A DNA stretch of 64,000 bases from Loripinus fragilis (Eukaryota > Mollusca > Bivalvia > Lucinida > Lucinidae), in the NCBI GenBank assembly GCA_964019695.1, contig OZ026516.1, positions 100,440,368-100,504,367 on the forward strand. The letters run 5' to 3'. The notes below the pieces were generated by a model. The model searched no databases. It was not told where the DNA came from and saw nothing but the letters and a program-made list of their open reading frames with translations. The position numbers and the translations under genes were made by a program. This document shows, piece by piece, positions 11,504 to 26,500 of the stretch. Within the stretch, counting starts at the first letter, position 1; the number at the start of each line of letters is the position of its first letter.

Positions 11504-14500
11504 CTGAAATTGACAATGGGTGCCTGTAAACACACAATTCTTTGAGTGCAAGAATAAAATTACTCAAACAGGAAAAGAATTTGCAAACAAAATAGTCCGA
11601 GATCAGACTGCTATATGTATAATATGTATTGTCTGCTATTCACATGAAATATCAAATTCATGTTCCTCCCCTTGACCCAGTAAAGCCTTCATACCTTATA
11701 CTCATATGGTCCATCTACACAATATATGTAAGTGGGAAGCTGGGTCAAGGGGGAAACATAATTTAGAATACAAATATTAATGACCCTCTTTTTTTCATTT
11801 TTGAGCAGAAATAGGGTTGCCTTAATACATGTTTCAATGATATGCATGTACAGTAAGACAAAATCAAACACTAGTTTATTTCACAACATCTATTTTGCTT
11901 GGTTTTATAGCAAAACCTTGCATCCAAAACAATGGGAAACTATATTTCAAGCTCACTGAATATCAGTGGTGTAAGAAAATGTAAATATTGAGGTAGGTAC
12001 AAAAACAAGAGTTATATCTCCCTGTTGACATTTGTAAACAGTGCAGAAATAGTTTTCATATGATTAATTTGCACGTTTTGAAATCTGACCCTTTCATTTT
12101 AGACTTTAAGAGAAAATCCTCCACTTACCGTAGGACTCATTTGAGCCGCGACATGTGATTTCCAACAATGTGGCATTTTTACAAGAGAGACTCAGACGAG
12201 CCTGTGCAGCCTCCTTTTAAACTTAGAAACTCCAAATGATGTCCGGTCAGTAGCTTAACAATCATAGAATAGTCAAGTGACTAGCAAAGGCTTTGATCAG
12301 ACTGCGCAAATGCGAGGGTAATTTTAGCCTTTGCTGGTTGCACATACCACATTGTTGGAAATCTCATGTTGTGGCTCATTTGGTTGTGGAACTCAAAAAG
12401 ATAAGAAATTTTGAATTCAGCATGAAATATTGCTGAAAAAAATACATTTTCTTACTTGGGATTTTTTATATCTGTCATTACTTTGGTTTCACCAAATTCT
12501 TTTTTCAGCAGTTTTTCAAAGGGTTCTGCTGGGTATGGTCTGGAGCCCTTGAATACTTCATCCTTCAGTCGGAAATACATACCCCTCATATAGTGTAATG
12601 GTTTGCCTGTTAAAAGATGAAAACAAATACAAGAATCAGCAAATATTTGAGTTTTCTAATGGTTTACTATAGTACAATATATACTAGCAGAAATTATAAA
12701 ATGCTCATTTTACTTTGGAGGAAAATTTTAGAAATATTTGAATGATGTCTTTAAAATGTTTTAACCTATATATGCATTAAATTTTAACAGATTCTCAAAG
12801 AAATCATTAATCCTATACTACTAAACATGCCTACAGTGACATTTTAATGTGGTTGGCCTACATGATGTCTGAAATTGAATCAATAGCATGTGTCTACTGC
12901 CAAATGAACTTGCATTTTTTTCCCTACTAGAATACTTGGAAATCAGCTTTGGCGACCGCATTTTTTTGCGGTCCAGTGAACAAAATTAAATGACTAACAT
13001 ATTTCATAGGCTTCTCCCTACCTCCCAAAGATACAAGCTGAACCTAAAGTCCTGTAAGGGACTAATTATTATAGTATAACATTATATGAGCCTCAGTGGG
13101 AGAAAACCAGAAAAGTAAAGACTTGATGGAACTGAGTTTGTATTTCTCAAATTAGTTTCTTTCTATTTATGGTGGATACATTTTTTTTTCTCATTTTAAG
13201 ACTTGCAGCTAGGTGTTGCGGGTGCTGTAAAGAACCGTCTTATAGATACCTTTCTTTTGAGCACCCAAAACACATGTTTTAACCAATGGAAGAGAAAATA
13301 ATTGTAATTTTATGCTGAGCTCAAACAGTTTGCTATCAGGACCTACCAATTCTTCGCATAAAATGTACAATAAGTGACCTACCTACGGCAATTCCTAATG
13401 CTAATAGTCCTCCTGTACTGGTACCCCCTACCCAATCAAAGAGCTCTTTAACTGGGACACCAGCAGCTTGCTCAATGGCTGTCAACATCTGAATGAGAAC
13501 AAGGCCTCGTATACCACCACCATCAAGACATAGTACCTGAAATTTTAAATGTGAGTCAGTGCAAAACATAAACAACAAACTGAACTGATCATGCTAAGAA
13601 GTCTCAGTGAACCTCTCTCACTTGGTAAAGGTTTAAAATAATGTTGAAAGATACAATACATAAATGTTATTTTCACTTTTAATTGTAGAAGTATCGCAGT
13701 TTTGGTGGGACCAAAACAATTAATAGTCAAAGTTTACAATTAATAGTCAAAGTGCAAAATTGCCCAATTACTGGTATCCAATTTACCGATAGTTTTGCCT
13801 TTCTATACAATTATGCAGTGGAAATCCAGATACACTGTACCAGTACTTTCAAGAATAAGCTGACAACATGCTTTAATAATAAACATTTTATAAGTATGTG
13901 ATTGTTCAATTTGCTGTTTCAATGTCGAGTCACTGCATTGTGTCCTTGAGCAAGATACATTAATCCTAGCTTAGTACTGGTTTAACCCAGGAAGACCCAT
14001 CCCAACGTAACTGAAAGATTGTTGACTGGGACGTAAAGAATCAAATCAAACAAACTGTATCAATTGCAGGAAATGTACAACATTTATTAGCATGGTAAAT
14101 ACAACATCTAATAGTTTTAAATATGGGTGCAACGATACGCCAAAAAGCGCATTGCGATATATTGCGATATGGAAAACCCGTATTGTAATACATATTGTGA
14201 TACACCTGGTATCTTTAGTTCTGTCTATTACTGTCCCTAGTTCAGTATTATAATATAATTCAAGGGTCATGAAATTGGCATCTATTACACTCTGTCATAT
14301 TTTCAGCTACTCCTTGTGTCCCTCGGCTGCTTTGCAAGGAGAAATGATCGAATTTTTTTTGGGGGGGGGGGGGGGGGGGGGGTTATTGAGGTTTTACGTT
14401 CTAGTCAACAGCTACGGTCATGTTGAGACGGTCAGTTCACCAAACAACAGTTTTTCCTGGACAAGCTTGACTGAGCGGTTAACCAGTACTTTGCACACTT

Positions 14501-17500
14501 ACTTTTGCTTTTAACTGACAACAACCCTTCTTGAATCACTGGAAGGAGGAGAATGATCATAGAAATTATTACATGAACAATCTCCACGAAAGGTTAGGAC
14601 AAGACAGGGATCGAACTCGTGGCCCCTGGATCTGCAGTTGGATTTGTCCGAACAGTCAGTCCTTAGTCTTACCCTGTCTCCTATAGATGTTGGGGCGTCC
14701 ATGAGATCTAACACAGCATCATTCTTCTCATGTAGAACTTTAGCTGTACTACTGACTGGTGAACACAACAGCTCATCGAACACAGCTATAACGAGAAATT
14801 ACAGTTAATTTAGTAAACACAATACCATGGGAAAAGAACCAAATATTAGATTCCTCAAATGACAATTTGGCATATACAGTAAAACCTGTCTTAAGCAGCA
14901 ACTCAAAAAGAACACAAAAAATTGGTTTTCAATACCATTTACCAGTTAATGCAGGTCAAAAGTATTGCAGAATGCTTTCAACCTTCATTAAGCTACCATT
15001 TTCTATAAAAACCTTTGTTTTGTCTATTTTTAAGTGGCGGCTTAAGACAGGTTTGCTGTATGTTAATCTAAAAACTCTAAATTCAGTAATATTCCTGAAA
15101 ATGTACGACCATGCATGAGTTTGTGATTTACCCTATTTGACCTAATAATCGCACTTTTCAATCATTTAAACCCTAACTATCAATGCATCCCCTATCACAC
15201 TTTGTTTCAATAGGAATATGAGCCAGCTTAACACTTTGGTAATTATCGCAAAGTCAAGAAACTAAGGCTCAAATGATCATTGCTTGTGCATCTGTACAGT
15301 CCTGTCAGAGCCTTCACAAAATATGGAAGATGATAAACGACCAAATCAGGCCTCCAGATAAGAGTGCATATTGGAAAGTTATTTTCTTACCTCTCAACCA
15401 AAACATATGTTGTGGGTGCTCAAAAGAACCGTCTCATTAATTGATGGGTAAAGAAATAAATGCAATTTACAGAGCACAAACTATCCTTATCTGGACCTAT
15501 GACCAAATAACAGACTTGTGATTGTGGCATTTCTTGGTAATACTCACTTGTTTTTTCTAGTTGCACACACTCACATTTACAGGATGAATTTACAAATATG
15601 CCACAAATTCCATTCACCTTGGACTGGCACATACCATGGACTGGCCCATATAACAATAGTTGGCATTGTAAATTTATTAGCAAAAATTTATCCTGCTCAT
15701 AAATGTTAAAATGCCAACAATTGTTGGAATTTTTAACATTTATTAGCATAATAAATACAACATCTGAGAGACATAAAGCAAGATACATCTTTATTTGTCA
15801 GTATTTTAGTTTTTATGAGCACTTGAAATTCCGTGCTCAGTTGAGTTGAGTATAAAAAAACAGTTTTATAACCTCGGGCCTGGATAAAAGTTCAAAATTA
15901 CCAAAATCCTGAACTGAACTCTTTGCATGCTGGGAAATTTTTCAAGCTTTTCTTGTTGTCTGTCAACTTTTTCAAAATTCACTTTATCAAAAAATTCTTT
16001 CATGAACACTATCAGAATGTCAAACAGTTTGGATCCAGATCAGAGTCTAAACTGTTTGCAAAGTTTATTAGCAGACAACATAAGTCGCCCTTAGCAAGGA
16101 AAGATTTATGATAATCAAATCTTAAAACTTGCAGTATGCCTACAAAACATTAACAATTTCAAGTTCAAATGCTCAAATGACTTTAAACTGAGAATGCATT
16201 TAAAGAATATACTAGAATCTGCCAAATACAGTATTTTGAAAGAAAGTCCAAAGAAAGTCAGCCTCTTTTTCGTTTGTGTAGATATAGAAAATCAGCCTCT
16301 TTCTGTTTGTGTAGATGCTTTTAGTCCGAGTCAACATTTTTCAGTCATGTTGGGACAATTTCCTGCCTTCCTGGGTTGAACCAGTACTAAGCAGAGTATA
16401 TAATGTCTTGCTCAAGGACACAACACAGTCCCTAAAGTCTTGAACTAGTGCCCTTCCACCTAAGTCTAACACTCTACCAACTATGCCACATCACTCCAAG
16501 CAGCTCCTCTAAATCCTGTATTAAGGAATAATCTAGAAAACTTCCACCCATGCAAGCATATTGTTACACCGGTAACAATTACCTGTAGTATCAAGATTGA
16601 GTAAAGGTTTTGATTTTTCATCTGGTTTTCCATTAAACCCTCCTTCAACTGAGCAACCCACCATACAGCCTTTAACCATAGGTGCACATCTCTTACCTCC
16701 TGTCACATGTAACATGTGTAGAATTATATCTCTGAAATATACATGTATATAACTGCGATCAAAATAGCAGCTGTAGATATTGTTTAACAAATCAATCCAG
16801 AGTAAATATAGTCATTCTATAAATGAGTAAGATCATGGGATTTTGGTACTTATCTCATTGCTGATAGGGAGCGCAGTGGCTCAGTGGTAGTGCTTGACTC
16901 GAGACCGAAGGGCCACGGGTTCCAGCCTCACCGGCGTCACTGCGTTGTGGTCCTTGAGCAAGACACATTTATCCTAGCTTAGTACTAGTTCAACCCAGGA
17001 AGACCCGTCCCTGTTTAACTGAAAGATTGTTGATGGGACGTAAAGAATCAAATCAAACAAAAAAACAAAATCTCATTGCTGAGCAATGAAGGCTCAGGCA
17101 AGACTGTACAAATGAGCAAGCTTGCAAGATCCTTCACTGCTCTCATACCCATAGTATTGATGTAGATCTGACCAAATTTTAGTGTTTTAGTCCTGCTGGA
17201 TGGGTCCGCATGGGTGTTTTAAGGAGGCCTTTTCCCATATGTGTGATTTGATTCAAGCACTCTACCACTGAGCCACTGTGCTCCCTCTTTTGTGCATATG
17301 TGATAAGTAACAAAATCTCATGTGCTAGCCCAAATTATTATTTTGAAAATGATCTATACCCATTTACAATATGGCCCTCGTCCTGAATAAACCTGACTTT
17401 GTTGCATGCCAACAACAAAGCCGCAGACCAGCCTGTGCATCTGCATTGTCTGATCAGCACCTTTTTATTAACTTTGTGCATCCGCATAGTCTGATCAGCA

Positions 17501-20500
17501 CCTTTCTATTAACTTTTTGCTAAGTATAATATTCAAATTTGTTTCATTTTCAATATGTAACTGGTGTTTATAGCTGAGCAGGTAGGTTTGAGTCTGGCTC
17601 AGTTGAAACCCCCAAAATCTGGTTTACTTCCATATAAGATCTAATCACAGGTTTGAGTTCTCATGGTTATACAAGTGTTCTGTGGTTTATTTTCATCTGA
17701 AATCAAACAAAAATGACCCCTTTGTTTGTTTGTTTGATTTGATTCTTTACGTCCCATCAACAATCTTTCAGTAAACAGGGACGGGTCTTCCTGGGTTGAA
17801 CCAATACTAAGCTAGGATAAATGTGTCTTGCTCAAGGACCACAACGTAGTGACGCCGGTGAGGCTCCAACCAGCGGCCCCTCGGTCTCGAGTCAAGCACT
17901 CTACCACTGAGCCACTGCGCTCCCAAATGACCACCTTTAAAATTTCCTAGATTAAACACTGGTTCTGTGTAAAAGAATTAACTCTTTCGAGGTACTAATT
18001 GTTGTCTGTTGATAACCTTTGCAAACAGTTTGGAACCAGATCAGGCCAGACAAAACATAGAGCCTGATCTGGATACAAACTGTTTGACAATCTGATGGTA
18101 TTCCTGAAAGGATTTTTCGAAAAAGCCGATTCTGAAAAGAATTAGGGTGTTTTAGGCTGTATGGTCAGCTAAAGCTTGGATTGAATATATTTTCTCTATA
18201 TTTGTTGTTAAATCTAAAAAAATGCTATTTTATCTGTCTATCAAAACCAAAGCCTGAAACTGGAAAAATACAGCTAATTCATGGGAATATTTAATTCAAG
18301 AAAATATCCAAGTTTGTGAAATAACTTGGGCGGACTAAATGTTTAATTCTCTAAATTAAAAATATTCATATGGCTGTAACAAGATTTATATATTGTACGG
18401 TATTTTAAGTGTTTATTTTAAAGATGAATTGTCATTTTGAAGGTTTTTAAAGACAAGCACCCAGATTCAAGGGTGTTTTAAGACATTTATAAATCATCAA
18501 GGTGTTCTGAGTTAATTGCAGCTAGGGGTCAATTTTCATACCGGACGCAGAGTAGTGGGGTGTAAACTTTGATCCTTATATCCAACGCAGAAAATGATGT
18601 TTAACAACAAGATTTTCAACAAGAAGCCATAATGTACCTAATCAATACAACCCCTAGACAGGTTCATGGTACAAGAACTCACTTGTTTTTGCCTTTAGAA
18701 ACAGCAGCCAGATGTCTAGGTGAGTGGATTCTGGTTAACATCAGCACCAAACACAATAGCTGTCCGAACAAAGTCAACATCATCTCTCTGAAGAAAAGAC
18801 AAGACTTACGTAGCAAACAATTTGTTGATTTTATTTTAGCCCTTTTCATTCCGATAAATTATCTCATACATATCAATAATAAATATGGAATTGTCCATTT
18901 TGTATTTTAAGCAGTTGCCGTTCAAAATTTCTATAAAATAATGTATTTCTGCCCTTGAAAATTATTTTTTTATCTTAGCAAACAGTGCAGCCCCTGATGA
19001 TTTTGTTTGTTTGATTTGATTTTTTTACATCCCAGTCAACAATTTTTCAGTTATGTCAGGACGGGTCTTCCTGGGTTGAACCAGTACTAAGCTAGGATAG
19101 CAGACCCTGATGAATTGCCGCCTTATGCAGCCCTAGTAACCCTTTTCATTCTGGATACCAGTAAACAGGTACTTTGGCAAACAGTGAAGACCCAGATGAA
19201 ATGCTGCATAAGGCCGCATTTCATCTGGGTCTTCACTGTTTGCCAAAGTACCTGTTTACTGGTATCCAGAATGAAAAGGGTTACTATATTAACTTACTAA
19301 ACACAAAATTTTGATACGATATATATCTAAACCAAATACAGTCAAACTATCTAAAACTAAGACTAAAAGGGTATGAGAGTTCTTTAGATCACAAGGTTTT
19401 GCTTTGGAAATTCTCTCATGGGAGATAAATAAAACAGTAAGCGAGGGACAGCAATCTTTCTTGCATGTGCCACACTGACTTGGCTCAATATATAACCACA
19501 TATCATCAAAGTACCTAATAGATGTTTTGCCGTTCAGATTCGGTCAAGGGAATAATCTATACCCTCTCAAAGGGTATGGAAGTTATGGAGTGCTCCAGGT
19601 TTGCTTCTTAAAGGTCATTCAAGAGAAAAAATTACTACAGGAAGCAAGGTAGAGCAACCTTCTTGCAGGCAACACTATCTTGACCTCATACACTTGCCTA
19701 CTAAATATCATCAAAATATCTCAAAAGAAATAAAAGTGATGGGACACAAAAGCTTTTGTCTATGCACGGACAGACGGATGGATGGACTAACAGACAGATG
19801 CCAGACAGACAGATGCCCCAGAACCCCAATATTGTTGGTCAGGGGAAAAAATAAGCAAAAATGGATTTTCAGTAGACAGGTATCATAGTTTTTTGACTCC
19901 GTTTTGTGTTTGACTAAAGTATAGACCATGCTATTCCTAAAGGCAAAACATGACAAAAAGATTTCACTGTAGCTTTTTGGGGTGTGAGAGGGGGGTCTTG
20001 AAATGTGATTTTTGTTTTTTTTGCACAGCTATCTAGTGGAGCTAGATGCATGCATAGCAACTTTTATGTATGCGAGCAGTGAAGGCTCTGGAGAGACTGT
20101 GCATTCAGGCATGCTTCTCTGAGCTTCGGCTGCTCATCAATGCAATAAGTACCAGAGGCTCATTAACTGGTCCCAATATTTCAATTTTTAATCATATATC
20201 CATACACTACCTGTACAGCCCAATGCAGTGGTGTGTCTCCATTACTGTCTCCAATATTACAGTCAGCCCCGTAACAGAAGAGCTCATACACACACTCCAT
20301 CCTATCATTCATCAACATAATCTGCAGTGGTGTGTGTTTAGTATTGCTGATGGCATCTACATCACAGCCTAACAGGCATAATGATTCTGTCACCTAGCAG
20401 AAATAGAAAAAACCGTAAATGCTCTAAAATTTTGATTACTTTTCTCTTTCTGTTCTCAATAAAATGCTGGTTATCAGGGCTGGAATTCACCAAATGCTTG

Positions 20501-23500
20501 TCAGAATAGCAAACAGAAAAGAGACCCTGATCAGACTGCTTCTTAAGAAGCAGCCTGATCTGGGTCTGCATTGTTTGTTTAGGCCTTTTAAGCAGGCAGC
20601 TATAGTGTTTCCAGGTTATAAGTGACCCCCGTTTTTCTTTTTTTTTAGCAGCTTTAAATTGAACTTGGAAGAGCGGCACTTAGCATGTGGATTTAAATGC
20701 ACACCGCGTAACTAAAACTTATTTTTGGGAGACGCCCTTATTTATAATTGAAGCCCCAGTCCCTTGTACAAAAGAATAACTTAGTTGTTTTTCCCTGTAA
20801 ATATACCTATGTGTACCCCAATAGAAACACGTGGTATATTTGCATTGCTATGATGATATGTACTAGCCTACAGGACTATCTATATCTAATGATTCAACGA
20901 AAATTTATTCCGCAAACCTCACTCGTCATCATTTAGACACACAAGCACCCACACACGCAATTGTAAAAGTCTATAGGGGTCCTAGACCATGCCGTATTGA
21001 AAGCAGGCAAATATAAGGCTTAAGCATGAAACATGCATGTACATGTAGCACCTTCCAATTCAATTCATTGACTCGTTTTGCCTATGAGGTAATTTGTCAT
21101 GATTTTGTCGTCTGCTGATACTTTTTTCAAATAGTTTGTTTCTTGTTGTTGCTTTTTCTAAAATGATCTTTAGGGAATATCAGTAGAGTGCCAAGCAGTT
21201 TGGATCCAGATGATGCCCAACGTTTTGTCTTGCCTGATCTGGGTCCAAATTGTTTGCAAAGGTAATCAGCAGATGACACTAGTAAGTAAAGAGTTATGAC
21301 GACAATTCAAGTTTAGAGAGTTCACGAGAAATAGCGAATTAGGGATATACATTAAACTTAAAGAGTATCAAATATTTGCATGCCAAAGCTATTTCGCTGA
21401 TAAACTTTGTCAACAGCCGAAGGCAAGTTCAGGTTAAAATATTGGGCATTATCTGGATCCATACTGTTTGATAACCTACTTGTATTCCTGAAAGATATAT
21501 TTTTAGGAAACAATGATCTCGAAAGAAAATTCAGCCATTATTTAAAGTTCAGACAATACTGTTACTTGAATGTTTTTTTAACACAGGCCATTTCAATGCA
21601 TCGCCTTTATAGGATGTACAGTGAAGTTTATGAGTCAGTATAAGCAGCGAATCATAGCTTAATGCGCTAAGATTGGTCCAGTTAAGCAATTTTAGCGTGA
21701 GCTGCGACTGTCTTCATCAGTTTAAACACGTGTTTTGGGTGCTCAAAAGAACCGAATCATCGAGACGGTTGTTTTGAGTACACACTAAATATTTTTCGCA
21801 AATCTTTTTTGGTTGGGAAATAGGAAAAATAGTTTTCTGTTACGCACTCTTATCTGAAGGACTGACGAATTACCTCCACTGACCCGTATAAGCCAGGTTT
21901 TATTTATATCGTTAGGTTCACTTGGGGACTAATTCAAAGAGGAGCGGCAAAAACGCACGAAAATTCCATCTTATCCCAGCCTATACAAAAAGTCACATTT
22001 ATGTGGAAAATATTAATTCAATTACGCGGTCTATATCTAAATTCATTTCTCTAATTTATTTTTCAATTAAAATCACCATTAAAGAATAATTAGCAAATAA
22101 CGGGGGTCACTTAAGTCCTGGAAACACTATAGTGCTTGTAATTTTAGAACATTTACCATAATCGCTGTTGTTTTTGGTTTGGTTTGATTCTTTACATCAC
22201 GGTCAACAGCTATGGTCATGTCGAGATGGTCAGTTAACCTAACCACACTTTTTTCCTTGGCAAGTTGGACTAAGCAGTTAACCAGTACTTCGTGCTCATA
22301 CTTTCACTTGTAACTGACAGCAACCTTTCTTGAATCATCAGAAGAGAGGAGAAAAGCCGTAGAAATTATTTAATGACTAATCTCCACCAGGAATGAACTC
22401 ATGACCCCTGGATCTGCAGTCAGACATTTTACCGAGTGCACTACGTGGCCTGGTTCATAATCACTGTGAATTCATACCCTGGTCTGTGTTGTTTTCAGGT
22501 CTGACAATTGTTTTCATGAAAAAGTTGTCTAAAGTTTCTTATATGGGTATAAAAGGGGGAAATTATGCCCTCCTGGCAGCTATATATTTTTATGGATCAT
22601 ATTTGTTTTCAGTGATTTTATTTGAATTTTAGGAAGCTATCTTTTCCTTCACATTTGGGAAAATATTTTATCAAAATTGGGAAAAATTAGTGCTGAAATA
22701 CATAAAATTGGGAAAATAAAGGCCATTTTTGGATTGGGAATGACTCCCATATAAGGTCGTCAAAATGGCCAAATAAAATCACTGGTTTTAATAGCTACTT
22801 TTGTAGAAGATCGCCTAGCGACTATTTCTGGAAAAATTATTTTAATTCTGCTAGGTGTTTCTGTTGAGAAGTTGTTGTTTTTTTAGTTTTTCCTAGACAA
22901 GCCATTCACCCATCAATTTCGTTTTAGCTAATTTTGAAGTGTATCATGCATCCTGTGAAGTAAAATTGGCACAGAAGTACGAGAGGATTTGCCATTTGAA
23001 GTAAATTGTTGGTTTAACTGTAATTAACTTGTATACCCTGTACAAAGACAACATATTTAGTTTTGTTTCTTTGTGTTGATGCTTTATGTCCCAGTTAACA
23101 ATTTTTCAGTTATGTCGTAACGATTTCCTGTCTTCCTGGGTTATACCAGTACTAAGCAGAGCATAAATCTTGCTCAAGGACACAAAACAGTGACCAGTTG
23201 TTTTGATTCTTTATGTCCAGTCAACAATTTTTTAGTCATGTCAGGATGGATCTTCCTAGCAGAGGATAAAGTGTCTTGCTAAAGGACACAAAGCAGTGCC
23301 TCCAGTTAGGCTCAAACCCGCAACCCCTTGATCTCGAGTCCAGTGAGTCTTGAACTAGCAACCCTTTGATTCCCAGTCTAATTCTCTACCAACTAAGTCA
23401 GAAGAGAGATTAGACCACCATTGCCATGAATAGCAGAAATGGGTTAACCAGGATTTTTAGCTACTAAAGATGACGATATCTTCTATAGAAAATGAAACAT

Positions 23501-26500
23501 TGTCACGGATGTCACTCTGACATGACATTTACCTGGAAAGTATTATCAAATTGGTGTAGAAAGCCCTTCTTATGACATGACCTTATCCACTGAAAATAGT
23601 GATGTCATTAGTCCAAATTTTCTCTGACGTTTTAGTGGCTTTTCTTTATTTTGATATTTGCCACTAGTGGCTTATATCAAAATAAGGAAAAGCCACTTAA
23701 ACATCAGAGAAGGCTCGGATTATGATGTCTTGTGATAAATTTGGAGATATAAATTATCACCTCTCTCGTCTGTGCCCAGTGCAGTGGTGTACCATCGTAT
23801 CTTTTATCTTTAGCCTCTTTCTGACTAGGGTGTTTCTTGAGTATTATCTCTATACATCTACAAAGAAGTGAAAAAAAACTCTTTTCATGCTGGAAATTTT
23901 TCATGATTTTTGTCATCTGATGATTTTTTTTTATCAAAATTAACTTTTTTCAAAATATTTTTTCTGCAAAACCATCAGAGTGTCAAACAGTTTGGATCCA
24001 GATCAGGCCCGCAAAAAGGTTGGGTCTAATCGGGATCTAAACTGTTTGTTTTGATGCTTGATGTCCCAGTCAACAATTTTTCAGTCATATTGGAATGACT
24101 TACTGTATTCCTGGGTTGAGCCAGTACTAAGCAGCGGATTCCAAACTGTTTGCAAGGATAATCAGCAGACAACACTGGCAGGCAAAGAGTTAACCCTTAA
24201 AGCGCCAAGAAAAAAAAATGCATCTGAAAATGTCGTCTGCTGAAGTCGTCTGCTGCAAATAATTGCCCAATATTACTAATTTACTGACGAATCAAGTATA
24301 AAAGCAAACAGTGTGGACCCAGAACAGACTGCTCCTATAGGAGCAGTCTGATCTGGGTCCACACTGTTTGCCATAGAGGCTTCCTTAACATTTCAGCAAA
24401 CGAGAAAAGCAGACGACTTTTGTTGCGATTGGCGCATTAAGGGTTAAAGACACTTTATCTATTCAAAATTCAGCATTTAACATTCGACACAAATTGTATG
24501 GTAAACATTCAAAAGCATTAATATGACAATTGAGCCGCAACATGTGATTTCCAACAATGTGGCATTTTGACAAGTGTAGACTCAGACGAGCATGTGCAGC
24601 CTTCTTTTAAGCTTAGAAACTCCAAATGATATATTCGGTCAGTAGCCTAAGAGTTATAGAATATTCAAGCGACTAGCAAAGGCTCTGATCAGACTGCGCA
24701 GGCTGGTCTGAGCCTTGGCTGGTCCCATATACCACATTGTTGGAAATCTCATGTTGCGGCTCATTTATCGATGGTACAAAACAAACTTAGAAATTACTTA
24801 AGATCTGAAAAGGACAGACATCCCATCTGATTTTGTTATAAGCCCCTGCCAAGTTTTTAAACAAAATAGAGTACTAAACATATTTTCTTTTCAGCAATTA
24901 ACAGTTCTATTTTTGTTCCATAAATATTCTATTTAATGACATCAAATGCTTATTTGAAAATTAGAGAACCGAAAAGAAAGACACATAGTCATTATTTTTC
25001 ATTAGGCCAAATAAAAAATATGTGTGGCTCAGGTTACACCCTGACCCTGAAAAAATTAGTGTAGGTAGGATACTATTTTTTTTTTTGGAAAACTTTTCTT
25101 GTAATATTCAGACCTGCTTGGAAATGTATTAAATAAGACAAAACAGATATGAAAAAGGTCTGTTTTTGAATATAATCTTGTTTTAATCCTTTTACTTCCA
25201 ACGCATAGACATTTAAATTTCCTTTTCAGATGGTCATTTTGATATGTATTTTTTCTCTAAATTCTGAAGTTGGAAGAGAATAGCAGAACAAAATTCTTTT
25301 GTTCTGCTATTCTCTTCCAGCTTCAGAATTTGGAGAAAGTTTACGGTAGGGGGTCAAAATTTAGGGTAGGTCGAGTAACCTGAAACACACACATATTTTT
25401 TCTTGGCCTTACACTCTGTATCTAGACTGGCTCCAGTCTTTAAAACATTTTTTCATCAATGTGTCATATCATATACTTGTAGCCAGTCTAACTCTGATGG
25501 CTCTTAAACAGAGCCATCAGATTTAGACTGGCTACAAGTATATGATATGACACATTGATGAAAAGTTGTTCTACGGACTGGAGCCAGTCTAACTTGTATC
25601 TAGAGGCCTGTACAGTATGTGTGCCTGTGAAGGCATCTGAACAGTCAGATGCAAAGCCTTGTCTGAGCATCTTCTGGTTGCCTATGTCATAAGACCTAAA
25701 TTCATACTTTATCCTAACTGATGAAGTACATACATAAACATAATTACCAAATTAAAAAGTATCAAAAGCTTGGAAAAATCATAAGTTAAGATAATTTAAA
25801 ATCTTCATCATAATGCTTATCCTTTTTACCCTTAACAGTTTTGACAAGTTTTTGTACTTCTAATTGTTTCAAGTTGATGCTTTACATCCCGGTCAACAGT
25901 TTTCAGTCATGTCAGGACATTTTCCTAGTATGAACCTGTACTAAAAGCTTATGATAAAGTGTCTTGCTCAAGGACACAACACATTGCCCCTGGTAAGCTC
26001 CTACCAGCGACCCCTCCAGCACTCGAGCCGAGCACTCTTCCACTGAGCTACTGCACTCCACCTTTTGTGTACTAATGAATTCTTTCTTCTTGTTTGATAA
26101 AAATAAACTTGGGACAGCCCATTGTATTTATCAAGAGTTCACAAGTTATAATTTAAAAAAATCTTTCTCTGAAGATAGTTTATTTCTCTTAGCATACGTT
26201 GCAAAGCTAAGACCTAAGTACCCCTTTACCTGTTCCCAGTGCACAAATGGTTAATATAATATACTGACACTAACTTGTTACCAGAAATGTATTCAATAGA
26301 CAAATTAAGAATGAAGCAATGGACTGGAAAACAGTATAATTAGAACAGCCTGCTCAGTGCAAAGATAGCTGATCTGAATTCACTCTGCTTCTCCTTCGCT
26401 ATCTTTCAGGATATTTCAGGAAAATACTTTATTTCAAGCACATCATGATATCATATTGCTTTAACTCTTTTCATTCTAGATACCAGAAAACAGGTACTTC

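Noticed and set aside
11504..11523. Alternative start of phospholipase exon 13 at TTTACAG|GCACCC
   Set aside because: It would shift the frame after exon 12; the AATTTCAG acceptor 20 bases on restores NPK-VIVTG, which matches the family.
16867..16940. A true tRNA gene
   Set aside because: A and B boxes are present but the cloverleaf is degenerate and the sequence continues into SINE core and tail with several genomic copies.
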